Positions 8,576 to 17,555 of a stretch of 64,000 nt of DNA are shown piece after piece. Position numbers and translations under genes: made by a program. The notes under the pieces are model-generated. The model saw nothing but the letters and a program-made list of their open reading frames with translations, searched no databases and was not told where the DNA came from. The stretch is from Caballeronia sp. dw_276 (GTDB lineage: Bacteria > Pseudomonadota > Gammaproteobacteria > Burkholderiales > Burkholderiaceae): the NCBI RefSeq assembly GCF_018449635.1, contig NZ_JAAVUV010000013.1, positions 151,348-215,347 of the forward strand, in the 5' to 3' direction. How positions within the stretch are numbered: position 1 is the first letter of the stretch; the number at the start of each line of letters is the position of its first letter.

Positions 8576-10048
8576 TTATTTGCAGCCGACGATAGAACCG
8601 TTTGTGACATCGCAGAGAAAGGAACGGCTGGCAGGCGCGCCGAGGTCAGTAAATCCGCTTACCAGGGAGGCTGCGCAAGTACTGTCCGAGTCAGCGATGC
8701 CTGTGTGATAGCTAATAACTCCAACCAATTGCAAAGGGTTGTCCTCAGGGGGGGCAGGGCATCCCCGCTGTAGTCCTGCGAAGGCTGGACCGCCCGAATC
8801 CCCAAGACAGAACGTTCGCACCACTGCTTTTTTTATCAGTAGTCGACCGTCCTGCGAGACGACGTCTGCCTCAGGCCATGTTAGATTAACTCGCGGACTT
8901 GCTCGCTCCGATTCGTCATGGATACCGTAGCCGAGAAGTGTCACGGCCCCCGAATACGACGCGGATGGGATAGATGCGGGCTTGACCGTATCCTTCGATA
9001 GAAGATCGTCTAATTTCGTGGCCCGCTCAAACTTTACGAGAGCAAGGTCATTCAGCGGACCCATAGCGGGCAACCCAGTCTCATCAGGTCGATAATCAGG
9101 ATGCGTCAGTACGGCAACGATTTTCCTTGAGCTTGCACCCGGATACGCTACAAACCTGACCGACACGTCCGGCCCATTCACGAAATAATCCAGATTAAGA
9201 GAGTGGTAGCCATTAATGTCAGATCCCACCCCTCCAGGCATGGCGATCGCCGACGCCGTGCTAAGCGCCGGGCCACCCGTTCCCGGCCCCAAAAAGCAGT
9301 GCGCTGCAGTCAACACCCATTCACTGGACACTAAGGTCCCAGTACAGACGGCACCCGAAGCGTAATTGATCTCAACGACCCCCCCGAATTTCTTGGGATC
9401 GAAAGACGGGCAGGTTGGCGCACCGGGATGGGGGCATGGCGCCGCGCGCTCCTCTGACGCACTGACGGAACACTGAGCCGTGGCGAGTGCGGACGAGGCA
9501 GTGTAAGAGCGCAGAATTTGTGGGGTGGTTCGCTCCGATATAGTTAGCCCTGGAGGAATACTTGAGTCCTGCGGTGGCGCAGTAGCCGGCGCGTCGTCAG
9601 CGGCACCCAAGACAGGTGTGTAGCCCCGCACTATATATTGAAACTGTCGAAGCCTTTCTACTGAGATGACGTCGGAGTCCGGCAGCGCCAACTGGAGTTT
9701 GGGCGAATCAGGAAAGGGCGCTAGGGCCCGCGCTTGCTCTCGAAGCGCTTTCAGAGAGTCTGCGAGCGATGCCGGTGGATGCAGCACATAGTTGAGAACG
9801 CTATCAGGAAGAGCGCCGACCGATGCTTGATCCGCGCGCATTCGATTGAGGATACTTCTCCGGGCATCTGCCGACGGCAGATTCCGGATGTCGTAGACGA
9901 TCGACGCAGTTAAGTTTGCCTGGAATTGAAGGCCTTTGAGAAAACTTAACTCGTCAGGATCTCCGCGCTCATCGAGAGCCTTGCTGACGCTCTGTGCATT
10001 TGACATTGCGCAAACCAATACCGCGAACAGGGCGGTCCACTGTTTCAT
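8576..10048 (-). CDS. Secreted trypsin-like (S1) serine protease
   Basis: A 490-residue protein with a signal peptide (residues 1-19), an N-terminal helical region of about 200 residues of unknown role, and a C-terminal chymotrypsin-fold domain. The catalytic triad is visible: His250 in LTAAHC, Asp334 in NDLALVKF and Ser418 in CLGDSGGP. Paired cysteines flank the His and Ser blocks, consistent with disulfides in the periplasm or outside the cell. The N-terminal region may be a propeptide or a docking domain. Its ATG overlaps the stop of the upstream lipoprotein gene (10045-10048), so the two are co-translated. The Cys-rich tail after the Ser block is longer than in minimal trypsins. Confidence 0.9.
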   Translation of the reverse strand: MKQWTALFAVLVCAMSNAQSVSKALDERGDPDELSFLKGLQFQANLTASIVYDIRNLPSADARRSILNRMRADQASVGALPDSVLNYVLHPPASLADSLKALREQARALAPFPDSPKLQLALPDSDVISVERLRQFQYIVRGYTPVLGAADDAPATAPPQDSSIPPGLTISERTTPQILRSYTASSALATAQCSVSASEERAAPCPHPGAPTCPSFDPKKFGGVVEINYASGAVCTGTLVSSEWVLTAAHCFLGPGTGGPALSTASAIAMPGGVGSDINGYHSLNLDYFVNGPDVSVRFVAYPGASSRKIVAVLTHPDYRPDETGLPAMGPLNDLALVKFERATKLDDLLSKDTVKPASIPSASYSGAVTLLGYGIHDESERASPRVNLTWPEADVVSQDGRLLIKKAVVRTFCLGDSGGPAFAGLQRGCPAPPEDNPLQLVGVISYHTGIADSDSTCAASLVSGFTDLGAPASRSFLCDVTNGSIVGCK

Positions 10049-10959
10049 TTTGCAGCCGCAGCAGTACTGCCGGAAAGACCCTTCAAAGCGGTAGTCAGCA
10101 TGTCATTGAACGATTTGTCCGCTGCCGCCTTTTGGATCGCTGCATCAAAGGCGGATGGATCTTCGCTTTCGCTTACAACTGCGTAGGCATTCAGCGTTGA
10201 GGGCAGGTCAACCCCGCCGATTTTCGTCGGTACGCTTCGGATCTGGTCAACAAACGGGTCTCTTGCCTGCCCCCCACCGCCCAGTAGCGAGGTTCCTTCA
10301 CGCAGTCGGCCGAGCGAGAAGGGTACAACGATGTCCGCCTTCTGCACTTGGTCACTCGACGGTGTTTGAGAATTGATAGGTTTCTGTGCAAAACCCACGA
10401 TAATCCCTACGGTTTTTTCGCCATTGCCGGGATTTTTCGCAGCAGTCCGATTGTATTGGTAGAAAACCGGCTCAAACGTGCGAGTGTCATTTGATACTTG
10501 GACTACTGCGATCTCTACATACAATGACGGTAGCTCTGCTGCTCCAATTCCTGCAAGGATTGGCGTAGTAAGCCTGCCCTGTGGACTCGGCACGCCGACG
10601 CCGAATTTGCCTCTGGCTATTATCAGGCAGCCGACTGGCTGAGATATCGGCGGCGTTCCGTATGCCACCCAAGTGGTCGAGAGGTCTTGCTCAGCTTTCT
10701 CGAGCTTTGCTGTAACTGACTGTTGAACTACTGTAACAAGGAACGGGATGGCAGCCGCGGCTAACGCTGGGAGCACAGCAGCTGTTGTTCCTGCAGCACT
10801 GCCCACGCCACTTACGGGGCAAACGGCTGCTGGAATAATTCGCGCGGTTTCTCTCTTCGCTAACTCTGTGATTTGTGCGGGCGGCTTTGGAGGAAAGATG
10901 TCAGTCCAAAGCGTACATCCCGATAATAAAATAACGGAAAACGACACCATTAGTTTCAT
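10045..10959 (-). CDS. Lipoprotein coupled to the S1 protease
   Basis: A 304-residue lipoprotein. The signal peptide ends in VILLSGC (lipobox), followed by a proline-rich linker (PPKPPAQ), an Ala-rich hydrophobic segment (LPALAAAAIPFLVTVV) and a mixed soluble region. I chose ATG 10959 because GGAG precedes it by five to six bases; an ATG at 10974 lacks such a site. It is the first gene of a two-gene operon with the trypsin-like protease, with a 4-bp overlap. I do not recognise the family. The coupling suggests it tethers, chaperones or inhibits the protease, which is inference. Confidence 0.7.
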   Translation of the reverse strand: MKLMVSFSVILLSGCTLWTDIFPPKPPAQITELAKRETARIIPAAVCPVSGVGSAAGTTAAVLPALAAAAIPFLVTVVQQSVTAKLEKAEQDLSTTWVAYGTPPISQPVGCLIIARGKFGVGVPSPQGRLTTPILAGIGAAELPSLYVEIAVVQVSNDTRTFEPVFYQYNRTAAKNPGNGEKTVGIIVGFAQKPINSQTPSSDQVQKADIVVPFSLGRLREGTSLLGGGGQARDPFVDQIRSVPTKIGGVDLPSTLNAYAVVSESEDPSAFDAAIQKAAADKSFNDMLTTALKGLSGSTAAAAK

Positions 10960-10974
10960 TTTATCTCCGCACAT

Positions 10975-11738
10975 TTAAAAGCTAACACGCAAATCTCGCG
11001 AGGATGTAGCCCCTTCATATCCGATGCCGCCCATCGAGTATTGTCGAGTCGTCGTCATATCTCCAAGGCCGATCAGCTTTTATGTTCGGTATCACACAGT
11101 AAACGGTCACTTCATAATTAGTTGTGCTGCTAAATCAGAACGTCCGTCAGCGGGACCAGTGGATTCGGCGAACGCGCTCGCTGCCGCTTCGGTGAAACGG
11201 ACTCGCGACGACGCACTATCTCGAACCGTGAGCATCGGAAACCCCTCGCAATCCACCGACAAATGTGAACTGTCCGCTAGAAGCACGCATTTTTCCGTGA
11301 AATCAAAAGGCGAGATATGCGGAATCAAATTGCTTTTTACCAATGAGCGCGGTGTTCGCAAACGCCCTCAATTGCAACTGAGCGGCGTATTCGGCAATTC
11401 CGGCAGCAAGGTCTTGGTAACTCCGGGACACCGAAAATTACCGTCTTGCATTGGTTAACATACATATAAATCGCTGATCAGCTCGGCTTTCACGTATTAC
11501 AAGAAGGCTCGACCACGACAATACCTTCTCCTAGCCGATTATCCCGTACGAATGACGCATTGTTGCTATTCGCAGCGCATATTATTATTTTCACGAGTCA
11601 ATCGATAACGACCGGTCATGATCGACCTTTCGTGAGCAGCACGCAAATCGGAACTCAACCTCGATTGCTCGCACGACGCTGCGTGTTTCCACGCGAGTCA
11701 ATCCCGCTGCTTTGCTCACTCTTATAAGGGAGAACATC
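10975..11738. other. Gene-free stretch upstream of the M4 protease
   Basis: Overlapping frames on both strands (for example 11107-11361 minus) resemble no family and lack good start signals. The last 200 bases are AT-richer and end in a clear AAGGGAG ribosome-binding site, so the M4 protease promoter probably lies here. A diverging promoter for the lipoprotein/protease pair should sit near 10970. Confidence 0.4.
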
Positions 11739-12818
11739 ATGTGCAATCGCGCCCGGCACGACCGAGTTCGTTCGATCTACTGCATTCTGCCTCCGCATAT
11801 GCTGAAAGAAATCGCCAAAAATGGCACGCCTCGGCAGCGCGCGCTCGCCATTGACACATTGGCGGCTGACCACACCTTCCGGCAGATACGCTCCGTCCAG
11901 GCGGCGATGCTCGCGCCGAGCCGCCGTGCCTCGGTGCCGACTGTTGCGCCTACCCCTTCTGCACACCGAAGTATTTACACGGCCAACCACACAGAGACGC
12001 TGCCCGGCACTTTAGTACGATCAGAGGGCGCGCCGAAGTCTAACGATGAAAGCGTGGACGAGGCCTACGAGGGGCTTGGCGCGACGTTCGACTTTTACTT
12101 GGAGATATTCCACCGCAATTCAATCGACGATGCCGGCACGCCCCTGATCGGGACGGTACATTTTGGCAAGGAGTATGACAACGCCTTTTGGAACTCGCAA
12201 CAAATGGTGTTTGGCGATGGCGACGGCACGCTGTTCAACCGCTTCACCATCGCGATCGACGTGATCGGACACGAGCTCACGCATGGTGTCACAGAGCACG
12301 CAGCAGGTCTCGCCTACTCAGGGCAACCAGGCGCGCTCAATGAATCCGTGTCAGACGTATTCGGTTCGCTGATCAAGCAATACGCCCTAAAACAGACGGC
12401 GGATAAGGCGGATTGGCTCATCGGGGCGGGACTGCTTGCGAGCGGCGTAAAGGGCGTCGCTCTGCGCTCGATGAAAGAGCCCGGAACCGCCTACGACGAT
12501 CAGGTGCTCGGCAAGGACCCTCAGCCGGCAGACATGACTCACTATGTCCACACGATGCAAGACAATCAGGGAGTTCACATCAATTCTGGCATACCAAATC
12601 GGGCGTTTTGTCTGGCAGCGCTCAACATTGGCGGCTATGCGTGGCAGAAAGCGGGGCGCATCTGGTACGAAACCCTGAACGACTCGCACATCAAGCCCAA
12701 TAGCAACTTCAAGACCTTTGCGAAACTCACGGTCTCCAACGCCAATCGCCTGTACGGTTCGAGCAGCGCCGAAGCGAACGCGGTCGACAATGCTTGGGAG
12801 ACGGTTGGTGTATTGTGA
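11739..12818 (+). CDS. Protealysin-like M4 metalloprotease
   Basis: A 359-residue thermolysin-family zinc protease. The short N-terminal propeptide has the PPL-type motif (CILPPHML, residues 15-22) that marks protealysin-like enzymes, which lack a classical signal peptide. The zinc site is complete: His178-Glu179...His182 (GHELTHG) and Glu202 in NESVSD; the catalytic His280 lies in GVHINSGIPNR. ATG 11739 is preceded by AAGGGAG at six bases. Protealysins are implicated in interactions with eukaryotic cells and are encoded next to emfourin inhibitors; here the inhibitor follows about 100 bp downstream. The enzyme is probably made as a cytoplasmic or unconventionally exported precursor that removes its own propeptide. 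Confidence 0.95.
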   Translation: MCNRARHDRVRSIYCILPPHMLKEIAKNGTPRQRALAIDTLAADHTFRQIRSVQAAMLAPSRRASVPTVAPTPSAHRSIYTANHTETLPGTLVRSEGAPKSNDESVDEAYEGLGATFDFYLEIFHRNSIDDAGTPLIGTVHFGKEYDNAFWNSQQMVFGDGDGTLFNRFTIAIDVIGHELTHGVTEHAAGLAYSGQPGALNESVSDVFGSLIKQYALKQTADKADWLIGAGLLASGVKGVALRSMKEPGTAYDDQVLGKDPQPADMTHYVHTMQDNQGVHINSGIPNRAFCLAALNIGGYAWQKAGRIWYETLNDSHIKPNSNFKTFAKLTVSNANRLYGSSSAEANAVDNAWETVGVL

Positions 12819-12918
12819 GTCTGGTGACGGGCGTATGGCCCGTCTGCTTGCCGGGTTCATATGCGCCTATCTTTTGACGTCTGGCCGTGCTTCTGACTCC
12901 CTGCAGGAGGAGCCGCCA

Positions 12919-13224
12919 ATGCGCGCGGAACTGAGAATCGACGGAGGCGTCGGCTTTTTCCCCGGACTGGCCCGCCCTATCACGCTGGACGGAAGTGATT
13001 TGTCGCCCGACGAGCGCGACGAGTTCTCGCGCCTCGTGTCCGCCATTCGCGCGCTGCCGGGCGCCGCGCCCGGGGCGACGGTGAAAGCCGTGCCGGATGG
13101 ACGGACGTACCGCATCACCATCTCGTCCGGAGACGGAAACATCGAACTGCGATGCGCCGATGCTGCGCTTCCACCAGCGTTTTCGGCGCTTATGGTGTTC
13201 ATCAAACAGCACGGGCATCGCTGA
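12919..13224 (+). CDS. Emfourin-type protealysin inhibitor
   Basis: A 101-residue protein beginning MRAELRIDGGVGFFPGLARP, with the pattern I know from emfourins: a Gly-rich first strand, a helix rich in acidic residues (LSPDERDEFSRLVSAI), a middle strand and a final helix. It follows the M4 protease, as protealysin and emfourin genes usually do, and presumably keeps the protease inactive inside the cell. ATG 12919 has an excellent AGGAGG site eight bases upstream. The frame remains open to an ATG at 12835, which would add a hydrophobic stretch (MARLLAGFICAYLLTSG) resembling a signal peptide; its ribosome-binding site is poorer, so I keep the shorter form. Confidence 0.8.
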   Translation: MRAELRIDGGVGFFPGLARPITLDGSDLSPDERDEFSRLVSAIRALPGAAPGATVKAVPDGRTYRITISSGDGNIELRCADAALPPAFSALMVFIKQHGHR

Positions 13225-13783
13225 ACAGGCGGCGTGTGGGCCGAGTCACCTGTTTCACCAAATACCACTTGTCTAAGCGTTTGATGGAGGTTCGTCGCAT
13301 GTTTCGCCCACGCCCACACACTCAGATTTTCCGCGGCTGGACCGACGAGACTCGCTTCAAGCTTGCATCGCCGCGTAATCGCTGCGCCTCGGCCAATGGG
13401 ACGGCGATACATGTCACAGGCTCCCTCCAATTAGCGAACTGAATGGCCGCTTTCAGAGGGCCGATATATCGGAGCCGACAGATGAATCTCGGCTGGGGCT
13501 GCTGACGTGAGGAACATCATCGTCGGGGAAGGTCCATTAGCTAGGGCGGAGCCGACGTTCGAATGTCAGTCTGATAGCGCGGGAATGGCCGTGGATGGCC
13601 GGCTCCGGCCTCCCAGCGATCGGCGGCGCACGACCCTTTGCGGTTTTTCAACACCTGCCGTATCAATGACCGGTTCCAGCTCAAGCGGCCACTCATTCGC
13701 TTTTGCTAGCGGGCAAATGATCGGCCATTTGAGGTCATTCGGGCCCGTTATATTCTGCACTGCACGGGTGCCTCTCCAGCGCG
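13225..13783. repeat. Gene-free stretch with GGCCG-type degenerate repeats
   Basis: Nothing coding is convincing. GAATGGCCGCTTT (from about 13441), GGAATGGCCGTGGATGGCCGGCTCC (two units, near 13585), AAGCGGCCACTCATTCG and ATCGGCCATTTGAGG recur at spacings of roughly 30-100 bases and alternate in orientation. Confidence 0.45.
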
Positions 13784-15286
13784 TTACATCCAAATTGCCT
13801 GATACAAAACGTCTCGGATCTGCTGGATTCGAACGTCGCCGATATAGTCGATCTTATCCAGTTCATCGTCAGACTTTGTCACTAGCTCGCCGACAGTCTG
13901 GATACCGGCACCCCGAAGTCGTTCGACAACGTTCGGACCCAGACCATATGGGTATGCCGGTGATTTCCCGAGAACATCTACTTCGCGCTCCAGAATGGCC
14001 AAGCCATGCTCCTCCGCGAGAGTCGGTAACTTGATTTCGCTAAAAGTTTGGCCCAATACGTGAATCTCCGCCGCCTCTTGCGTGCTAGCAAGCCATTCGT
14101 CAATCATTTCGCTTGTCAGCCGTGTGGATGTGCCGTCAAGCAAGCTACATAGGTTTATTGCAAACACCGGCCCCCGACCGCCGGATTTCATAGCTCGGGA
14201 AGCCTCGCGCCGCGCCACGAATCCGAGATACTCCAATATCTCGAAGATTTTGATGTACTGAGATACCAACTGCCTATGGATGAGCACACGGTCCTGCGCG
14301 ATGCTTTTCGCCCCGACCTTGACCGGCTTCGAAGAGTGCTCAACGATCGCTTCCATCAGATCTCGAGCAGGCTCGATCAACGGCTCATAAACGCCCAGCT
14401 TCGGAGCTACTTCGTCCATCAGCGGCCAGTAGTAATCCTGCGCCATCTCAAGGAAGCACTTATTGACCTCAGGAATGCCGATCCTTTCCTGATCGTCAAA
14501 ACGATTGCATGCCAAGATAAATCCGCGAAGGTTCCCCACTACGGCACGGCCAAGCAGATTCGCAAATTGCCGCGGCGATAGCCGATCCGAAAACGTGGAG
14601 CGTTCGGCCAGTCTTGGATAGCGAGCTTGGACTACCTCCGGAAAGAAGTCGGGGTATGCCATAACATCGGAACGGCTAATGTCTACAACCGTTGAATCAT
14701 TGAAGACATCGAACCGCACGCCAAATTTTGTAACGCCCGGGTATATAGATGCCTTGCACGATGTTAAATTGCTCGAAAGCGTTCGGAACAGATCGAAAAA
14801 CACTTCGAGCGGCTTTTCCCGTCCAATGTGTGCCGCATCGTCAAAAAGCAGCACGATTCGTCGGCTCAACGCTTGTGCAAGCTGGGTCAAGCCCAGTTGC
14901 AAACGCATCTGTTCCGACACGATGGGAAACTCATGGGGGTGACCGCACTTTGACAGTTCCTTCTGAATCTGCTCAGAGAGAAGCGCGCAGAAGTGATGGA
15001 TATATTCCTCGCCGTCCGACTGAAGGAGCGGAAGATAGCGAAGGCTAACGTAGATGGGAAAGACGCTGTCGCCAGCGCGCATTCGTCTGTAGGCCTCCAG
15101 CAGCAGCGCGCTCTTTCCGCTACCTCGCCCCCCTCTAATCAACACCGGGCCATGCGCAGTCAACTTACGAATGATCACATTATCGTACCCGGAGAAGCTG
15201 TGATATTTTTCGAAGCTTTCGGGCGGACATTCCTCGGCAGCCAGGATCAATCCCGAGTCGTTATCTTGGTCGTTAGGAAAAGTCAT
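13784..15286 (-). CDS. P-loop (ORC/Cdc6-like AAA) ATPase with C-terminal helix-hairpin-helix
   Basis: A 500-residue ATPase. Walker A is GGRGSGKS at residues 52-59 and Walker B is IVLLFDD at 144-150, followed by a His in DDAAHIG. The central region is helical with charged loops. The last 50 residues form a helix-hairpin-helix-like module (PYGLGPNVVERLRGAGIQTVGEL, then KIDYIGDVRIQQI) suited to DNA binding. The order of domains suggests an ORC/Cdc6-like AAA protein rather than a NACHT or helicase; this is an inference. Its ATG (15286) overlaps the stop of the upstream partner gene, so the two are almost certainly one functional unit. The pair is flanked by repeat-rich gene-free DNA, and its base composition is more AT-rich than its neighbours, fitting horizontal transfer. 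Confidence 0.8.
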   Translation of the reverse strand: MTFPNDQDNDSGLILAAEECPPESFEKYHSFSGYDNVIIRKLTAHGPVLIRGGRGSGKSALLLEAYRRMRAGDSVFPIYVSLRYLPLLQSDGEEYIHHFCALLSEQIQKELSKCGHPHEFPIVSEQMRLQLGLTQLAQALSRRIVLLFDDAAHIGREKPLEVFFDLFRTLSSNLTSCKASIYPGVTKFGVRFDVFNDSTVVDISRSDVMAYPDFFPEVVQARYPRLAERSTFSDRLSPRQFANLLGRAVVGNLRGFILACNRFDDQERIGIPEVNKCFLEMAQDYYWPLMDEVAPKLGVYEPLIEPARDLMEAIVEHSSKPVKVGAKSIAQDRVLIHRQLVSQYIKIFEILEYLGFVARREASRAMKSGGRGPVFAINLCSLLDGTSTRLTSEMIDEWLASTQEAAEIHVLGQTFSEIKLPTLAEEHGLAILEREVDVLGKSPAYPYGLGPNVVERLRGAGIQTVGELVTKSDDELDKIDYIGDVRIQQIRDVLYQAIWM

Positions 15287-16032
15287 GGAATCGCCTTTCT
15301 AAATTCGCAGTACATTGCCAGTGCTTTGTCTGGCGCAAGGGAGGCATGCGCGGTAGGGATAAAGTGAGAAATAAGCCCTAGCTGACTCACAAGAATGCAA
15401 GTTTCGCGGATCATATTCTTCACAGTTGCCTCGTCAAACATCAAGGCACTTGTGAAAAATTCCCAGTGAACGCCTTTGGAAAGTGCCGAATATAGCTGCA
15501 AGCTCTTACCCTTTGTCACATTGACGTAAGTTTCTGCGTCCAACGACAGCAAGTCTTGCACGTCTACATCTACACGCTGAGCGTTTACGAAATCGATCAT
15601 TCCCTCTACAGCCGGTTTCCAAAAAACGTGGGCCACGTATCGCGAGAACAGCGCTCGGCTAATCTTTGGTACGTCGTAGTCAAGGCTCCACATTTCCTGC
15701 TGCGCTTTTTCGTCGGGTATGACGTCCCCAGACCAGGAAAAGGCTGACTTCGCCCGTTTGCCGGCCTCATATTCCGGTTGCGCCTGAAATTCTGCGAGGT
15801 AAAGCATTCGAAACGAATCAAGTCGCCCAACCAAGGCCGCGCACGCGTTTTCCAGTAACGCGCGAGCGCAGAATGGACCGAAACTTACCGCATCCTCCGA
15901 CGTGCCCTCGTCAAAGAACTTCACGGACTTTTCGGCGAAGTGATTGATCGACCGGGCCAACTGGCCCAAAGCGGACTTTGCTAATCCCTCAGGCTGGTCC
16001 CCGCCGCAGAGGAGTGCGCCAAGTTTTCCCAT
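15283..16032 (-). CDS. Unknown helical partner of the AAA ATPase
   Basis: A 249-residue, mostly alpha-helical protein (for example ARALLENACAALVGRLDSF). I recognise no domain; no signal peptide or membrane helix is seen. The ATG at 16032 is supported by GAGGGA eight bases upstream. ATG 16101 and a start at 16128 are also in frame but lack such a site. Its stop overlaps the ATPase start by 4 bp. Two-gene modules of an unknown helical protein plus an AAA ATPase are common designs of mobile defence or DNA-maintenance systems, so a sensor or effector role is plausible but unproven. Confidence 0.7.
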   Translation of the reverse strand: MGKLGALLCGGDQPEGLAKSALGQLARSINHFAEKSVKFFDEGTSEDAVSFGPFCARALLENACAALVGRLDSFRMLYLAEFQAQPEYEAGKRAKSAFSWSGDVIPDEKAQQEMWSLDYDVPKISRALFSRYVAHVFWKPAVEGMIDFVNAQRVDVDVQDLLSLDAETYVNVTKGKSLQLYSALSKGVHWEFFTSALMFDEATVKNMIRETCILVSQLGLISHFIPTAHASLAPDKALAMYCEFRKAIP

Positions 16033-16600
16033 TCTCTTGTTCCCTCTAGATTTGCTTGTTATATGCGGCCAACTCGCACCATCGGTTGCCGATTTGTACA
16101 TGTTGACGATCAGTTCAACCTCGCACACCCGCTACTCCGTCGTCTGCCCGCATTGTAGCTTGCAGCGCGGCACGTCATTTTGTGTCTAGTTTGCAAGCGA
16201 CGTACAACACCAAACCTATCCCCCGCAAGCGCCTGACCAAAATGGACATTGCATCGAACCAGCGCGCAAGAGCGCTGTGCTGGCACGAAGGATCGACGCC
16301 GCAATGTCCCGAATCAAACTGCATGAGACGTTCGGGCGTCGGTATAGAGCCGCTGGCGAACGACCGTAGATGGCCGGGTTGAGGCAGCGGCATCCTCACT
16401 TTGCTCGCCGGAAACCGGCCATTGAGCGAGGCCAAACGAGACTTCGGCGTGCCAAACTGGACGACGGCGTCGACCGACCGCTGATGGCCGGCAGTCGCCC
16501 AACCCGAGCGGAGGTTCAAGTTAGTTTTGAGTAGATCGCGTATTCCGCAAGCTACCGTCCGGAGCGCGCCGTTCCTGCCGTAACACCCCTTCCAGTTTGC
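16033..16600. repeat. Gene-free stretch with GGCCG-type degenerate repeats (16.32-16.51 kb)
   Basis: The first 100 bases hold the promoter side of the ATPase pair. From about 16320 there are AGATGGCCGGGTTGAG, AACCGGCCATTGAGCG and TGATGGCCGGCAGTCGC units. This again resembles the dispersed family seen at 8.2 and 13.4 kb, with which it brackets the ATPase pair. Confidence 0.45.
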
Positions 16601-16631
16601 ATTCCAATGCGTTCACAAACTCGTATGCTGC

Positions 16632-17198
16632 TTGCGTTTCGAGCTCAGGCAGGTCGATCTCGTGCACGAAGGCTACGATCGTGCAATAGGCGGCGGCTTC
16701 GACCCCACGCTGGGCATCGTGGCGCGCGCGCTTGCGGCCGCGCATATCGTCGTGGTGGCGTCGCCCGCTTATTTGCGCTATAGCGCCCCGCCCGCGCATC
16801 CCGACGATCTCAGGAATCTGCGCGGCGTGGTGATGTGCGGCACGGCCACTGGCCGCATCCGGAAATGGACGATGCAGCGGCCAAATGGCGACGAAGCCAC
16901 AGCTGCAGTCAACGAAGACATCGTGAAGAACGATCCCGCTTCCATGCGCGACGCCGCAAGGCCTGGGCTAGGCGTCGCGATGCTGGCACTTCCCGACGTA
17001 TTGCCGGATCTTGCCGACGCCAAATTCGTGCGTCTGCTGGCCGAATGGCATGCTGATGCGGGCATGATTTCGCTTTACTACGCTTCCCGGCGGCTGCTAC
17101 CGGGAAAGACGCGCGTGTTTATCGACTTCGTGATGGAGAATTTTCGGCAGCTGGGTTATGCGCAACGATTCGACGCGATGAAGGAGAAAGGCCGATAG
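16632..17198 (+). pseudogene. LysR-family regulator, C-terminal effector-binding remnant
   Basis: Only the effector-binding half of a LysR-type regulator is present. The segment QVDLVHEGYDRAI is the usual start of the second subdomain, and HIVVVASPAYL, GRIRKW and GLGVAMLALPDVLPDL follow in the expected order. The helix-turn-helix and the first 100 or so residues are missing. Upstream bases (16600-16631) look like the same coding sequence broken by frameshift. The C-terminus is intact and ends near the family's usual position. It cannot be a functional DNA-binding regulator and is best read as a truncated pseudogene. Confidence 0.75.
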
Positions 17199-17555
17199 CA
17201 CGCACGCGCTACGAAGCTTGCTGCCGTACAAGGACACCCCGCGGAGCGGGAGACGGAAAGATGTCCTGCAGGAAGCCCCGTTTTAGAGCTGCGTTCGTTT
17301 CCCGAGTTGCAACGGCAGCCTAAATCTAAGAAAGGCGCCGGGCGATCAGGCAACGCACCTCGTCGGGACAGAGGCGGTGGCTCCTCCAACTCGCCATTGA
17401 TTGGTTTCGGTCCAATCATGTCAACAACATCACGCGTCACTGAATCCCGTCCCCACAGCTTCGCCACGAATATGCCACCTCGATGGGCATTACACGCACC
17501 GCTTGGCCGCCTGCCTCACGGCGCGCGTTCGCGTTTCACCCGAAAAAGCTGCGAC
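17199..17555. other. Gene-free stretch
   Basis: No coding signal, hairpin terminator or recognisable repeat stands out between the LysR remnant and the 3' end of the RES-domain gene. Confidence 0.3.

Noticed and set aside
11107..11361. Minus-strand frame with 84 codons
   Set aside because: No ribosome-binding site, no known motif and an overlapping plus-strand frame of similar quality; I treat the region as promoter DNA.
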